Shown piece after piece: positions 1 to 8,865 of a stretch of 64,000 nucleotides of DNA. Both the position numbers and the translations under genes were made by a program. The notes under the pieces were generated by a model. It was not told the origin of the DNA, made no database searches, and saw only the letters and a program-made list of their open reading frames with translations. Numbering within the stretch: the first letter of the stretch is position 1; every line of letters begins with the position of its first letter. The DNA is from Lysobacteraceae bacterium NML93-0793 (GTDB taxonomy: Bacteria; Pseudomonadota; Gammaproteobacteria; Xanthomonadales; Xanthomonadaceae): NCBI GenBank assembly GCA_002324875.1, contig NTJG01000005.1, forward strand, positions 124,001 to 188,000, written 5' to 3'.

Positions 1-15
1 TTCGACACGAACCTC

Positions 16-45
16 TTGCCCTCGGGCTGAGGGCATCGGTAGAAT
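16..45 (+). promoter_or_regulatory. Promoter of tRNA-Pro
   Basis: TTGCCC at 16-21 and TAGAAT at 40-45 are separated by 18 bp and place a start site near 52, about nine bases before the tRNA. The same TAGAAT type of -10 box stands before tRNA-Ser(GGA), cysS and the second tRNA-Asp in this window, which supports the reading as a housekeeping promoter. Confidence 0.6.
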
Positions 46-60
46 GCGCGGCTCACCTGT

Positions 61-138
<78 letters not shown>

Positions 139-151
139 CTGGTGACATCGA

Positions 152-176
152 AACCGGCCATCTGGCCGGTTTTTTG
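152..176 (+). terminator. Intrinsic terminator after tRNA-Pro
   Basis: The hairpin AACCGGCCA/TGGCCGGTT with a two-base loop is followed by a run of T residues, fifteen bases after the tRNA CCA end. It should release the tRNA transcript before the MFS gene. Confidence 0.8.
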
Positions 177-222
177 TTTTCCGGGCCGTGCCCGCTCGCG
201 GCGCCGCGGAGTGCAGCCCGCC

Positions 223-1473
223 ATGACCCCTTCGCCCACCGCCTCCCGTCCGCCCTCCGGCGCCGTGCGCGCGCTGGTGCTGCTGGGCGTCGTGCTGTCG
301 GCGTTCAATCTGCGCACCGCGGTGACCTCGCTGACACCGTTGCTGGATCTGCTCGGCGCCACGTTCGGATTCGGCTCCACCACGGCCGGTGTGCTCGGCA
401 TGCTGCCCACGGCGGCGTTCGCGGTGTTCGGCGTCACCACGCCGATGCTGGCGCGGCGGATCGGCATCGAACGCACCGCGCTGCTGGCGATGCTGCTCGC
501 CGCCGCCGGGCTCGCGTTGCGTGCGCTGGCCGACGGGGTCGGCGTGCTGATGGCGGGCTCGATCGTCGCACTCGCCGGCATGGGCATCGGCAACGTGGTG
601 CTGCCCCCCCTGGTCAAGCGCTATTTTCCGGCGCGCGTCGGCGCGGTCAGCACGCTGTACATCACGGTGCTTCAGCTGGGCACGATGCTTCCGGCGCTGG
701 CGGCGGTGCCGCTCGCCGACGCGGTCGGCTGGCGCTTCGCGCTCGGTGCGTGGACGTTCGCCGCGGTGGCGGCCGCGCTGCCGTGGATCGGCCTGCTGCT
801 GCTCGCGCGACGCGGCCTGCACGGGGCGCGTATCGACGGTCCGTCGACCGCCCTGCCCGGCGTGGCGATGCCGCAGGCCGGCCGCGCCTGGCGCTCGCCG
901 GTGGCCTGGGGCATGGCCATGATGTTCGGCACCACGTCGCTGATCACGTATTCGATGTTCACCTGGCTGCCGATGTTGCTGACCGAGGCCGGCGCCTCGG
1001 CCGCGTTCGGCGGCACGATGCTCGCGGTGTTTTCGGCCTTCGGACTCGTCGGCGCACTGGCGATGCCGTCGATCGCGGTGCGCATGCGCAATCCCTTCGT
1101 CGTGGTCGCGCTGTGCGCGGCCTGCCACCTGATCGCCTTCAGCGGTCTGCTGCTGGCGCCACTGGCGGCACCGGCGTTGTGGGTGCTGCTGGTGGGCCTG
1201 GGCACCGGCACGTTTCCGCTGAGCCTGACCCTGATCAACCTGCGCTCGCGCACGCCGTCGGGCTCGGCGGCGCTGTCGGGGTTCATGCAGGGCGTGGGTT
1301 ACGCCTTCAGTTGCGCCGGCCCCTTGTTGTTCGGCGTGCTGCACGGCGCCACGGGCGGCTGGCAATGGCCGTTCGCGATGCTCTACGGCATGGTCGGCGT
1401 GCTGCTGTTCGGTGGCTGGATGGCCTGCCAGCCACGCGCGCTCGAGGATGGCTGGCACGCACGCGGGCCCTGA
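223..1473 (+). CDS. MFS transporter, CynX/NimT-like family
   Basis: This 416-residue protein is an inner-membrane carrier with about twelve hydrophobic segments spread along its length. The motif LRTAVTSLTPLLD after the first segment is typical of the CynX/NimT branch of the major facilitator superfamily, known for cyanate and 2-nitroimidazole transport. The ATG at 223 is preceded by GGAG at 208-211. A longer frame from 142 would run into the tRNA 3' end and terminator and is rejected as the start. It stands alone between tRNA-Pro and the pga operon. The substrate cannot be told from sequence; efflux of a small organic anion or drug is only a family-level guess. Confidence 0.85.
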   Translation: MTPSPTASRPPSGAVRALVLLGVVLSAFNLRTAVTSLTPLLDLLGATFGFGSTTAGVLGMLPTAAFAVFGVTTPMLARRIGIERTALLAMLLAAAGLALRALADGVGVLMAGSIVALAGMGIGNVVLPPLVKRYFPARVGAVSTLYITVLQLGTMLPALAAVPLADAVGWRFALGAWTFAAVAAALPWIGLLLLARRGLHGARIDGPSTALPGVAMPQAGRAWRSPVAWGMAMMFGTTSLITYSMFTWLPMLLTEAGASAAFGGTMLAVFSAFGLVGALAMPSIAVRMRNPFVVVALCAACHLIAFSGLLLAPLAAPALWVLLVGLGTGTFPLSLTLINLRSRTPSGSAALSGFMQGVGYAFSCAGPLLFGVLHGATGGWQWPFAMLYGMVGVLLFGGWMACQPRALEDGWHARGP

Positions 1474-1623
1474 GGCCGGCATCCGTTCGAACGCGTCGGC
1501 GTTACCGCGCAGCACGTGGTGGCACGCAGTGGCGCAACCCTCGAGAGCGACCCGCCCCGTGGCGGGCGCTCGGGATTTCGCTGAACGCGCCGCTCAGGTC
1601 CGCGTGAGGACATGACCGAACTT

Positions 1624-1640
1624 TGACGTGCGTCACGTGA
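1624..1640. promoter_or_regulatory. Overlapping palindromes upstream of pgaA
   Basis: TGACG-TG-CGTCA (1624-1635) overlaps the perfect palindrome TCACGTGA (1633-1640), about 70 bp before the pgaA start, in the only intergenic space that can hold the pga promoter. Inverted repeats of this kind often mark dimeric regulator sites. The regulator cannot be named, and TTGACG at 1623-1628 could equally be part of a -35 box. The rest of 1474-1709 shows nothing else recognisable. Confidence 0.3.
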
Positions 1641-1709
1641 GGATGCGCGCCGTCGGGGAAGCGCAGGACGCGCGAATCGACATCGCCCGCCCTCCGGAAC
1701 TGCCGCCCC

Positions 1710-3728
1710 GTGCCTTCATCCCTGCTTCGCCGTGCCCCGCTTCCGCTCGTCCTAGCCGCGCTCCTGATGCCGCCCTCGATGCCGTTCGTGGCGATGGCAT
1801 CCGAGCCCGCGCCGGCCATCGCCCTGGAGGCCGCGCAGCGAACGCTGGCGCTCGAACCCGCCGACGACGAGGCGTTCCGCAGCCAGGTGCTGGCCCTCGA
1901 CGCCCTGGGCGCCTCGGCGCTGGCCGCCGAGCGCATGCGCCAGCGACCGCAGCTGTTCGCCGATCACGAGCGCGAGCGCATCGAGGGTGACGCCATCGCC
2001 CGGGCCATCGGCTGGGGCCGCGTCGAGCCCATCTCACCGGAGACCCGGCTCGCCGAAACGCGCGCCGCGCTGGCGCAGCTCGAAGCCCTGCAACGCGACA
2101 CGCCACGCAGGACGAACTGGGAAGCCACCCGTCTGCGCGTCGATGCGCTGTCGGCGCTGAACCATCTGCAGCGCCATGCGGAGGTCGTCGCCGGCTACCA
2201 CGCGCTGCTGGACGACGGCATCGAGGTGCCGGCCTACATCCTCGCCACCGTCGGCGATTCGCTGCTCGCGTTGCGACGCCCGGCGGACGCGATTCCGTTG
2301 CTGGAAGACGCGATGGCCCACGCGCCGCATGACGTCGACGCCCGCATCCTGCTCGGCTACGCCTTCATCGAAACCGAACGCTTCGACCGCGCCCTGCCGC
2401 TGTTCGAAGCGCTGGCCACCTCGCAGGACGCCTGGCCGCGCGATGCCGGCGCGCGCAGTGGCTACGAGAACTGGGACCGCTACAGCGCCGACCTGAACCA
2501 CGCGCTGGCGCACTCCTACGCCAACGACCATGCGCGCGCGGAGGCGATGCTGCAGTCGCTGATCGGCATCGCGCCCTACAACCCCGGGCTGCAGGCCGCG
2601 TACGGCGCGGTGCAGTCGAGACGACTGCGTCCGGCCGCCGCGCTCGAGCGTTACGACATGGCGCTGACGATGGCGCCGCAGGACCGCGACGCCCTCGCCG
2701 GTCGCGTGGGCGCACTGACCGCACTCGATCGCAGCGACCAGGCGCGTGATGCGCTCTCCACGCTGCAGCGGGCGCACCCAGAGGATCCGCGCCTGAAACG
2801 CGTCGAACGCGAGCTCGACCGCCACCGCGGCGTGCAGGCAACGCTGTCGGCGAGCCGGGGCCGAAGCCGGCAGCGCGAAGGCGCCGGCACGTCGATCTCG
2901 CCGTTCGGCAGCCGTGATGGCGCCTGGGCGCTCGAAGTGCGCTCGCCGTTGATCGACGACCGCTGGCGCGTCGGCGTCTTCGCACATGAGGACCACGCCG
3001 ACTTCATCGATGGCCGCGTGCGTCATCGCGCCGCGGGCATGGGCGCCTGGTATCGGCACGACCGGCTCGGTGCCTGGGCCACGCTGGGCGCGGCCAGCGG
3101 TGCATCCGGCGGGACGACCGCGACGCTGGGTGCCGACTGGCGCTTCAACGATGCCTGGCGCACCGGTCTCGAACTCGCCCGCAACGCGCAGGACACTTCG
3201 CTGCAGGCGCGGCGCCTCGGCATCGAAGCCGATAGCGCCACGCTCATCGCGTCCTACGCGCCCAGCGACACCTTCGCGCTGCAGGGCCGGCTGTCGCGAC
3301 TGCGCTACGACGACGGCAACTCGCGCGACCAGCTCGGCGTCGATGCCGCGCAACGCGTGCTCACGCGGCCGCACCTGATGGTCGACGGGCTGCTCTCGGC
3401 CTATACGAGCCGCGGTTCGCGCGGCGACACGGTGGGCTACTTCAATCCCGAACGCGATGCATCGGCCACGATCGGCCTGCGCGTCGACCACATCACCTGG
3501 CGGCGCTACGAGACCGCGTTCCAGCAACGCGTCGATGTGATGGCCGGCCCGTACTGGCAGCGCGATGCGGGTACGCACTGGGTGCCGTCGCTGGGCTATC
3601 GCCACCTGTGGCGGCGCGACGGCCACGAACTCGAATACGGCGTGGCCTGGTCGCGCCCGGTCTACGACGGCCTGCGCGAGCAACGCGTCGCCGTCGATGT
3701 CGAACTGCGCTGGGGAGGTGCCCGATGA
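1710..3728 (+). CDS. pgaA: Poly-beta-1,6-N-acetylglucosamine export porin PgaA
   Basis: This is the 672-residue outer-membrane exporter of the PNAG biofilm polysaccharide. A signal peptide (RRAPLPLVLAALLMPPS, then cleavage near VAMAS) is followed by tetratricopeptide-type helical repeats to about residue 370 and an aromatic, beta-rich C-terminal porin domain. The family protein in E. coli is about 800 residues, so the periplasmic TPR part is shorter here. The start is GTG at 1710, with a GGAAC upstream; the next ATG would remove most of the signal peptide. Identity rests mainly on position: it is first in pgaABCD and overlaps pgaB by four bases (ATGA). Confidence 0.88.
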   Translation: MPSSLLRRAPLPLVLAALLMPPSMPFVAMASEPAPAIALEAAQRTLALEPADDEAFRSQVLALDALGASALAAERMRQRPQLFADHERERIEGDAIARAIGWGRVEPISPETRLAETRAALAQLEALQRDTPRRTNWEATRLRVDALSALNHLQRHAEVVAGYHALLDDGIEVPAYILATVGDSLLALRRPADAIPLLEDAMAHAPHDVDARILLGYAFIETERFDRALPLFEALATSQDAWPRDAGARSGYENWDRYSADLNHALAHSYANDHARAEAMLQSLIGIAPYNPGLQAAYGAVQSRRLRPAAALERYDMALTMAPQDRDALAGRVGALTALDRSDQARDALSTLQRAHPEDPRLKRVERELDRHRGVQATLSASRGRSRQREGAGTSISPFGSRDGAWALEVRSPLIDDRWRVGVFAHEDHADFIDGRVRHRAAGMGAWYRHDRLGAWATLGAASGASGGTTATLGADWRFNDAWRTGLELARNAQDTSLQARRLGIEADSATLIASYAPSDTFALQGRLSRLRYDDGNSRDQLGVDAAQRVLTRPHLMVDGLLSAYTSRGSRGDTVGYFNPERDASATIGLRVDHITWRRYETAFQQRVDVMAGPYWQRDAGTHWVPSLGYRHLWRRDGHELEYGVAWSRPVYDGLREQRVAVDVELRWGGAR

Positions 3729-5617
3729 TCACGTCCACACGGCTCTGGGTCGCCGCCGTGCTGCTGGCCTTGCTGTCGGTGCTCGCACCGGCGCGTGCCT
3801 CGCTGCTGGTGCTCAGCTATCACGACATCCGCGACGACGTCGCGCCGAAGGGTGATCCCGATCCCTACGCGGTGTCGACCACCAATTTCGCCCAGCATCT
3901 CGACTGGCTGCGTGCGCACGGCTATCAGGCGGTCAGCGTGCAGGCGGTGCTCGACGCACGCGCCGGGCGCGCCCCGCTGCCGGACAAGGCCGTGCTGCTG
4001 ACGTTCGACGACGGCCTGCGCAGCGCCTATACGCACGTGTTCCCGCTGCTGCGCGCCTACAACTGGCCCGCGCTGGTGGCACCGGTGACCCGCTGGGTGG
4101 AACTGCCGGCCGACCAGGTAGTGCCCTACGGCCCGCGCGATTTCACCCGCGACGACTTCCTCACCTGGGCGCAACTGCGCGAGATGCACGACAGCGGTCT
4201 GGTCGAGATCGGCTCGCACAGCCACGACCTGCATCGCGGTCTGCCCGGCAATCCGTTCGGCAACCAGACACCGGCCGCGGTCACGCGCATCTGGACCGAT
4301 GGTGCCGGCTACGAAAGCGAGGACAGCTGGCGCGCGCGCATCGAAGCCGATCTGCAGACCAGCCGCGGCCTGATCGAACACCACATCGGCCAGGCACCGC
4401 GCGTGATCGTGTGGCCTTACGCCGCTTACAACGATGTCGCCAACGGCATCGCCACCGCGCTCGGCATGGACCTGTCGTTCGATCTCGAAGGCCGCGCGCA
4501 AGAAGCCGACCTCGGCCTGCAGGGCGAGGACCGCGCCGACCAGGCCTCGCTGGCGAGCCTTGCGCGGCTGTTGATGCACCGCAATCCGGACGTGCGGGAT
4601 TTCGCCGGCGAACTGCGCCGGGACCTCTCGCTCGACGGGATGCGCGCGATCCAGGTGGATCTGGACTACGTCTACGACGGGGATCCGGCGCAGCTGGCGC
4701 GCAACGTCGACATGCTGGTGCAGCGCATCCAGGACATCGGCCCCAGCCATGTCTGGCTGCAGGCCTTCGCCGATCCCGACGGCGACGGCGCTGCCGAGGC
4801 CGTCTACTTTCCCAGCCGGCACATGTCGGTGCGTGCCGACCTGTTCAACCGCGTCGCCTGGCAGCTGCGCACGCGCGCACAGGTGCGCGTGTATGCGTGG
4901 ATGCCGGTACTCGGCTTCAAGCTGGCCGATGCGGGTCTGCAGCGCGAACTGCAGATCGCGGCGACGAACGCGAACGAGATTCCACGCCTGGATCCCGGCG
5001 ATCCGCGCACGCTCGCCATCGTCTCGGACATCTATGCCGAACTCGCCGCGAACAGCCATTTCGACGGCCTGCTGTTCCACGACGACGCCTATCTGCGCGA
5101 CGACGAGATTCCCGCCTACGGCGACGGCGTGCCCGCCGCGCGCACGCAGGGGCTGATCGACTTCACGCTGGCGCTCAAGACCGCCGCGCAGCGCTGGCGG
5201 CCGAAGCTGATGACGGCACGCAACCTGTTCGCCCGACCGGTGCTCGAGCCGGCATCGGAGGCCTGGTTCGCGCAGCGCCTCGAACCGTTCCTCACCGCCT
5301 ACGACATCACCGCGCTCATGGCGATGCCGCAGCTGGAGAACGCCGACGACCCGCAGGCCTGGCTGCGTACGCTCGCCGACACCGTTCGCTCGACGCCCCA
5401 GGGCGTCGAGCGCACGCTATTCGAACTGCAGACCGTCGACTGGCGCGTGCCGGCGCCGCTGCCCGGAGAGACGTTGCGCGCGCAGTCGCGTCTGCTGCAG
5501 GCGGCCGGCATCCGCCATCTGGGTTACTACCCCGACGACTTCATCGGCAACCAGCCGACGCTCGAGGATGCGCGCGACGCGATGTCCGCACGCGCCTTCC
5601 CGTATCTGGAGCGCTGA
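3725..5617 (+). CDS. pgaB: Poly-beta-1,6-N-acetylglucosamine N-deacetylase PgaB
   Basis: The 630-residue periplasmic enzyme removes some acetyl groups from PNAG so that it can be exported. The N-terminal NodB-type domain has the metal and catalytic motifs TFDD (93-96) and GSHSHDLH with histidines 165 and 170, and later a WPY motif. The C-terminal half is the glycoside-hydrolase-like domain of PgaB, with VDLDYVYD and the LFHDDAYLRDDE loop. The N-terminus is a signal peptide, but no cysteine lies near its end, so unlike E. coli PgaB it is not an obvious lipoprotein. The start ATG overlaps the pgaA stop. A longer frame begins inside pgaA and is not used. Confidence 0.93.
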   Translation: MITSTRLWVAAVLLALLSVLAPARASLLVLSYHDIRDDVAPKGDPDPYAVSTTNFAQHLDWLRAHGYQAVSVQAVLDARAGRAPLPDKAVLLTFDDGLRSAYTHVFPLLRAYNWPALVAPVTRWVELPADQVVPYGPRDFTRDDFLTWAQLREMHDSGLVEIGSHSHDLHRGLPGNPFGNQTPAAVTRIWTDGAGYESEDSWRARIEADLQTSRGLIEHHIGQAPRVIVWPYAAYNDVANGIATALGMDLSFDLEGRAQEADLGLQGEDRADQASLASLARLLMHRNPDVRDFAGELRRDLSLDGMRAIQVDLDYVYDGDPAQLARNVDMLVQRIQDIGPSHVWLQAFADPDGDGAAEAVYFPSRHMSVRADLFNRVAWQLRTRAQVRVYAWMPVLGFKLADAGLQRELQIAATNANEIPRLDPGDPRTLAIVSDIYAELAANSHFDGLLFHDDAYLRDDEIPAYGDGVPAARTQGLIDFTLALKTAAQRWRPKLMTARNLFARPVLEPASEAWFAQRLEPFLTAYDITALMAMPQLENADDPQAWLRTLADTVRSTPQGVERTLFELQTVDWRVPAPLPGETLRAQSRLLQAAGIRHLGYYPDDFIGNQPTLEDARDAMSARAFPYLER

Positions 5618-5621
5618 GCCG

Positions 5622-6881
5622 ATGGACTGGACTTCGATCGAATGGACCCGCTGGCTGTTCAACTTCGCGTTCTTCTATCCCATCGTGATGGCGTTCTTCT
5701 GGATGACGGGCGGCGTCTATTACTACCTGCGCCGCGAGCGCGAGGCGCCGCGGCCGGATGCCCCACCGCCACTGGCCCGCACGCCGTTCGTGTCGGTGCT
5801 GGTGCCGTGTTTCAACGAGGAAGCGCACATCGCCGCAACGATCACCGCGCTGTCGGCACAGGCCTATCCGGACTTCGAGATCATCGCGATCGACGACGGC
5901 AGCAACGACCGCACCCCGGAACTGCTGGATGCGCTTGTGGCCGACCATCCCCGGCTGCGCGTGGTGCACCTGGCGCAGAACCAGGGCAAGGCGAATGCGC
6001 TGCGCATGGGCACGCTGGCGGCCACGTCCGACCTCCTGGTGTGCGTGGATTCCGACGCCACCCTCGACCCGCATGCCGTGCGCTGGATGGTCGGCCATCT
6101 GATCGACGGCCCGCGCGTCGGTGCGGTCACCGGCAATCCGCGCATCCGCAACCGCACCACGCTGATGGGGCGCATGCAGATCGGCGAGTTCTCCGCGATC
6201 ATCGGCCTGATCAAGCGCGCGCAGCGCACCTACGGCCGACTGTTCACGATTTCCGGCGTGATCTGCGCTTTCCGGCGGACCGCGCTGCACGACGTCGGCT
6301 ACTGGTCCGACCGCATGGTCACCGAGGACATCGACATCTCCTGGCGCCTGCAGATGGCCGGCTGGGACATCCGCTACGAGCCCAATGCGCTGTGCTGGAT
6401 CCTGATGCCGGAAACGCTGCGTGGTCTGTGGTCGCAGCGTCTGCGTTGGGCCTGCGGCGGCGTGGAGGTGTTGCTGAGCCACGGCCGCAGCGTGCTCGGC
6501 TGGCGAAAGCGGCGCATGTGGGGCGTGCTGCTCGAATACCTGCTGAGCCTGGCCTGGGCGTACGTGATGCTGACGATCATCACGCTGTGGGTGGTCGGCC
6601 TGTTCGTCACACTGCCGGCCGCGTGGCACGTGGAGACGATCCTGCCGCGCTGGCACGGCGTGGTGCTGGCCTTCGTCTGTTTGCTGCAGTTCGGCACCAG
6701 TCTGCTGATCGAGCGCCGCTACGAGCGCGGTATGGCCCGTCATTTCTATTGGGTGATCTGGTACCCGATCGCGTTCTGGGCACTCGGCATGCTCACCGCC
6801 GTCGTCGCCCTGCCCCGCACCCTGCTGCGCCGCCGCCGGCGCGCGGTCTGGGTGAGCCCCGATCGTGGAGCCACCGCATGA
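5622..6881 (+). CDS. pgaC: Poly-beta-1,6-N-acetylglucosamine synthase PgaC
   Basis: This 419-residue inner-membrane family 2 glycosyltransferase polymerises UDP-GlcNAc. The catalytic signature is complete: DDG at 91-93, DSD at 143-145, TED at 234-236 and QRLRW at 272-276. One transmembrane helix precedes the catalytic domain, and several follow it (about 320-400). It starts four bases after pgaB and overlaps pgaD by four bases. Together with PgaD it forms the synthase complex that is activated by cyclic di-GMP in E. coli; whether that holds here is inference. Confidence 0.95.
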   Translation: MDWTSIEWTRWLFNFAFFYPIVMAFFWMTGGVYYYLRREREAPRPDAPPPLARTPFVSVLVPCFNEEAHIAATITALSAQAYPDFEIIAIDDGSNDRTPELLDALVADHPRLRVVHLAQNQGKANALRMGTLAATSDLLVCVDSDATLDPHAVRWMVGHLIDGPRVGAVTGNPRIRNRTTLMGRMQIGEFSAIIGLIKRAQRTYGRLFTISGVICAFRRTALHDVGYWSDRMVTEDIDISWRLQMAGWDIRYEPNALCWILMPETLRGLWSQRLRWACGGVEVLLSHGRSVLGWRKRRMWGVLLEYLLSLAWAYVMLTIITLWVVGLFVTLPAAWHVETILPRWHGVVLAFVCLLQFGTSLLIERRYERGMARHFYWVIWYPIAFWALGMLTAVVALPRTLLRRRRRAVWVSPDRGATA

Positions 6882-7318
6882 CCCCACCCATCATCGATCA
6901 CACCCCCACCCGCGGCCCCGGCAAGCGCCTGGCCTCGGGCGCGTTGACCGCGTTCGCGTGGAGCCTGTACGCCTGGCTCTGGGTGCCGCTGATCACCGTG
7001 ATCGCCTGGGTGGTGGGCGTGCGCACAGCCTACGTGCGGCTGTACCTCGACGACAGCGAGATCGACCCCTTCCTGCTGCTGGCCTTGCCGGTGATCGCCC
7101 TGGTCTGCGCCGCGCTTCTGATCGGCTGGGCGGAATACAACCGTGCGCGCTTCAGCGGTGTCGAGCGCCGGAGCCGCCGCGACGACATCGACGACGCGCA
7201 GGTCCGTCAGGCGCTCGGTGCGAGCGCCGCGCTGGCGGCGAAGTTGCGCGATGGCCGCATCGTGCGCATCGCGCTGGACGACGACGCACGCCCGGTCGCG
7301 GCCACCAGCGGCAGCTGA
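6878..7318 (+). CDS. pgaD: PNAG biosynthesis protein PgaD
   Basis: The 146-residue protein has two transmembrane helices (about 23-50 and 67-90) with a short loop between them and a charged cytoplasmic tail, as in PgaD, the small partner of PgaC. The ATG overlaps the pgaC stop (ATGA) and has GGAG seven bases upstream. Sequence conservation of this family is low, so the call depends on the topology and on being last in the pga operon. Its stop codon directly abuts the stop of convergent proA, with no base between them and no terminator hairpin. Confidence 0.88.
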   Translation: MTPPIIDHTPTRGPGKRLASGALTAFAWSLYAWLWVPLITVIAWVVGVRTAYVRLYLDDSEIDPFLLLALPVIALVCAALLIGWAEYNRARFSGVERRSRRDDIDDAQVRQALGASAALAAKLRDGRIVRIALDDDARPVAATSGS

Positions 7319-8596
7319 CTAGGACGCGGCCGCACCGGCGGCGTTTTCAGGATGTCGCACCTGCCCCGCCCCCTCCACCACGAAGCGCTCGACCGTCAAC
7401 GCCTCCAGCCCCATGGGGCCGTAGGCGTGCAGGCGGGTGGTCGAGATGCCGATCTCTGCGCCCAGGCCGAGTTCCCCGCCGTCGCTGAAGCGCGACGAGG
7501 CGTTGACCATGACGACGGCCGAGCGCAATGCCGCGATGAAGCGGCGTGCATTGCCGTCGTCGCGCGTCGCGATCACTTCGGTGTGATCGGAGCCGAAGCG
7601 CCGGATGTGCGCGAGGGCGTCGTCGAGCGAGTCCACCACGCGCGCGGCGATCACGAGATCGAGAAATTCCGCCGCGTCGTCTTCCGCACCGATCGGCAAC
7701 ACGCCTGCGGCGCGTGAAGCGATGCCGGCGTCGCCGCGGACTTCCACACCGCGCGCCTGCAGCGCCGCGATCGCGTTCGGCACGAAGGTCTCGGCGATGT
7801 CGGCATGCACCAGCAGCGTCTCCAGGGCATTACAGGCGCTGGGCCGACCGGTCTTGCCGTCGAGCAGCAGGCGCAGGGCGAGATCGGGATCGGCGCTGGC
7901 ATCCACGAACAGATGGCAGACACCCTTGTAATGCTTGATCACCGGCACACGGGCGTGTTCGGCGACGAAGCGGATCAGGCCCTCGCCACCGCGCGGGATC
8001 GCCAGATCGACGATGTCGTGAAGCTGCAGCAGTTCGAGCATCGTCTCCCGGCGCAGATCGGTGACCAGGGTCAGCACATCGGCACCGATGCCCTGCGCTG
8101 CGATCGCCCCGCGCAATGCATAGGCGATCGCGGTATTCGAATGGATCGCCTCGCTGCCGCCGCGCAGGATCACGCCGTTGCCGGCCTTGATGCACAGCGC
8201 CGCAGCGTCGGCGGTCACGTTGGGGCGCGCCTCGTAGATCATCGCGATGACACCCAGCGGCACCCGCACCTTGCGCACGCGGATGCCGTTCGGGCGCACG
8301 TCGTCACGGGTGACCTGCCCGACCGGATCGGGCAGATCGGCCACTTCGCGCACGGCGGCGGACACACCGGCGAGCCGTGTCGCGTCGAGACGCAGGCGGT
8401 CCAGCAAGGCGCCGCGGGTGCCGCGTGCTTGCGCGGCCTCGATGTCGCGCGCGTTCGCGGCGAGGATCGCTTCGGTCTGCGTGTCGAGCGCAGCGGCCAT
8501 CGCGCGCAGCAGGGCGTTGCGGGCCTCGGTATCGAGCCGGGCCAGTGAATCGGCGGCATCGCGGCAGGCGAGCGCGGCGGAACGGATGTCGCTCAT
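7319..8596 (-). CDS. proA: Gamma-glutamyl phosphate reductase
   Basis: This 425-residue cytoplasmic enzyme reduces gamma-glutamyl phosphate to glutamate semialdehyde with NADPH, the second step of proline synthesis. The aldehyde-dehydrogenase-type catalytic cysteine is Cys255 in the PSACNALET motif, and the EARPNVT and ILRGGSEA motifs of ProA are present. Length is normal for the family. It is the last gene of the arg/pro block and is separated from proB by 269 bp holding a MITE-like element, so it may be transcribed separately. Confidence 0.97.
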   Translation of the reverse strand: MSDIRSAALACRDAADSLARLDTEARNALLRAMAAALDTQTEAILAANARDIEAAQARGTRGALLDRLRLDATRLAGVSAAVREVADLPDPVGQVTRDDVRPNGIRVRKVRVPLGVIAMIYEARPNVTADAAALCIKAGNGVILRGGSEAIHSNTAIAYALRGAIAAQGIGADVLTLVTDLRRETMLELLQLHDIVDLAIPRGGEGLIRFVAEHARVPVIKHYKGVCHLFVDASADPDLALRLLLDGKTGRPSACNALETLLVHADIAETFVPNAIAALQARGVEVRGDAGIASRAAGVLPIGAEDDAAEFLDLVIAARVVDSLDDALAHIRRFGSDHTEVIATRDDGNARRFIAALRSAVVMVNASSRFSDGGELGLGAEIGISTTRLHAYGPMGLEALTVERFVVEGAGQVRHPENAAGAAAS

Positions 8597-8707
8597 GGGC
8601 AGGGACGTGCGGTGGGGAGTGCCAAGTTAGCGCGATGCGGAACTCCGCGCGACGCTTGCGGCGGCAACTTCCTGCGTCACGCGTCTATCGGCGCGCGGAA
8701 CAACCAC

Positions 8708-8834
8708 TACCGTCATTCCGGCGCACGCCGGAATCCAGCGACTCCAACTTGACGAGTCACGCGATTTAACCGGAACTCACTGCGTCCCGGCGTGACCAGA
8801 CATTCGTCTGTTGAGAGCCGCCGGAACGACGGTA
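8708..8834. mobile_element. MITE-like element with terminal inverted repeats
   Basis: A 127-bp unit between proB and proA begins with TACCGTCATTCCGG and ends with CCGGAACGACGGTA; these are inverted copies agreeing at 13 of 14 bases and both end in TA. Just inside lies CCGGCGCACGCCGGAATCCAGCG. No coding frame is present. The GTCATTCC...GGAATCCAG pattern resembles dispersed intergenic repeats seen in many proteobacteria, and a relative lies at 49343-49409. The TA ends are what a mariner/IS630-type duplication would leave, which is an inference. Confidence 0.6.
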
Positions 8835-8865
8835 GACAAGTACTCGCGAGCTGACACCACCGGAA

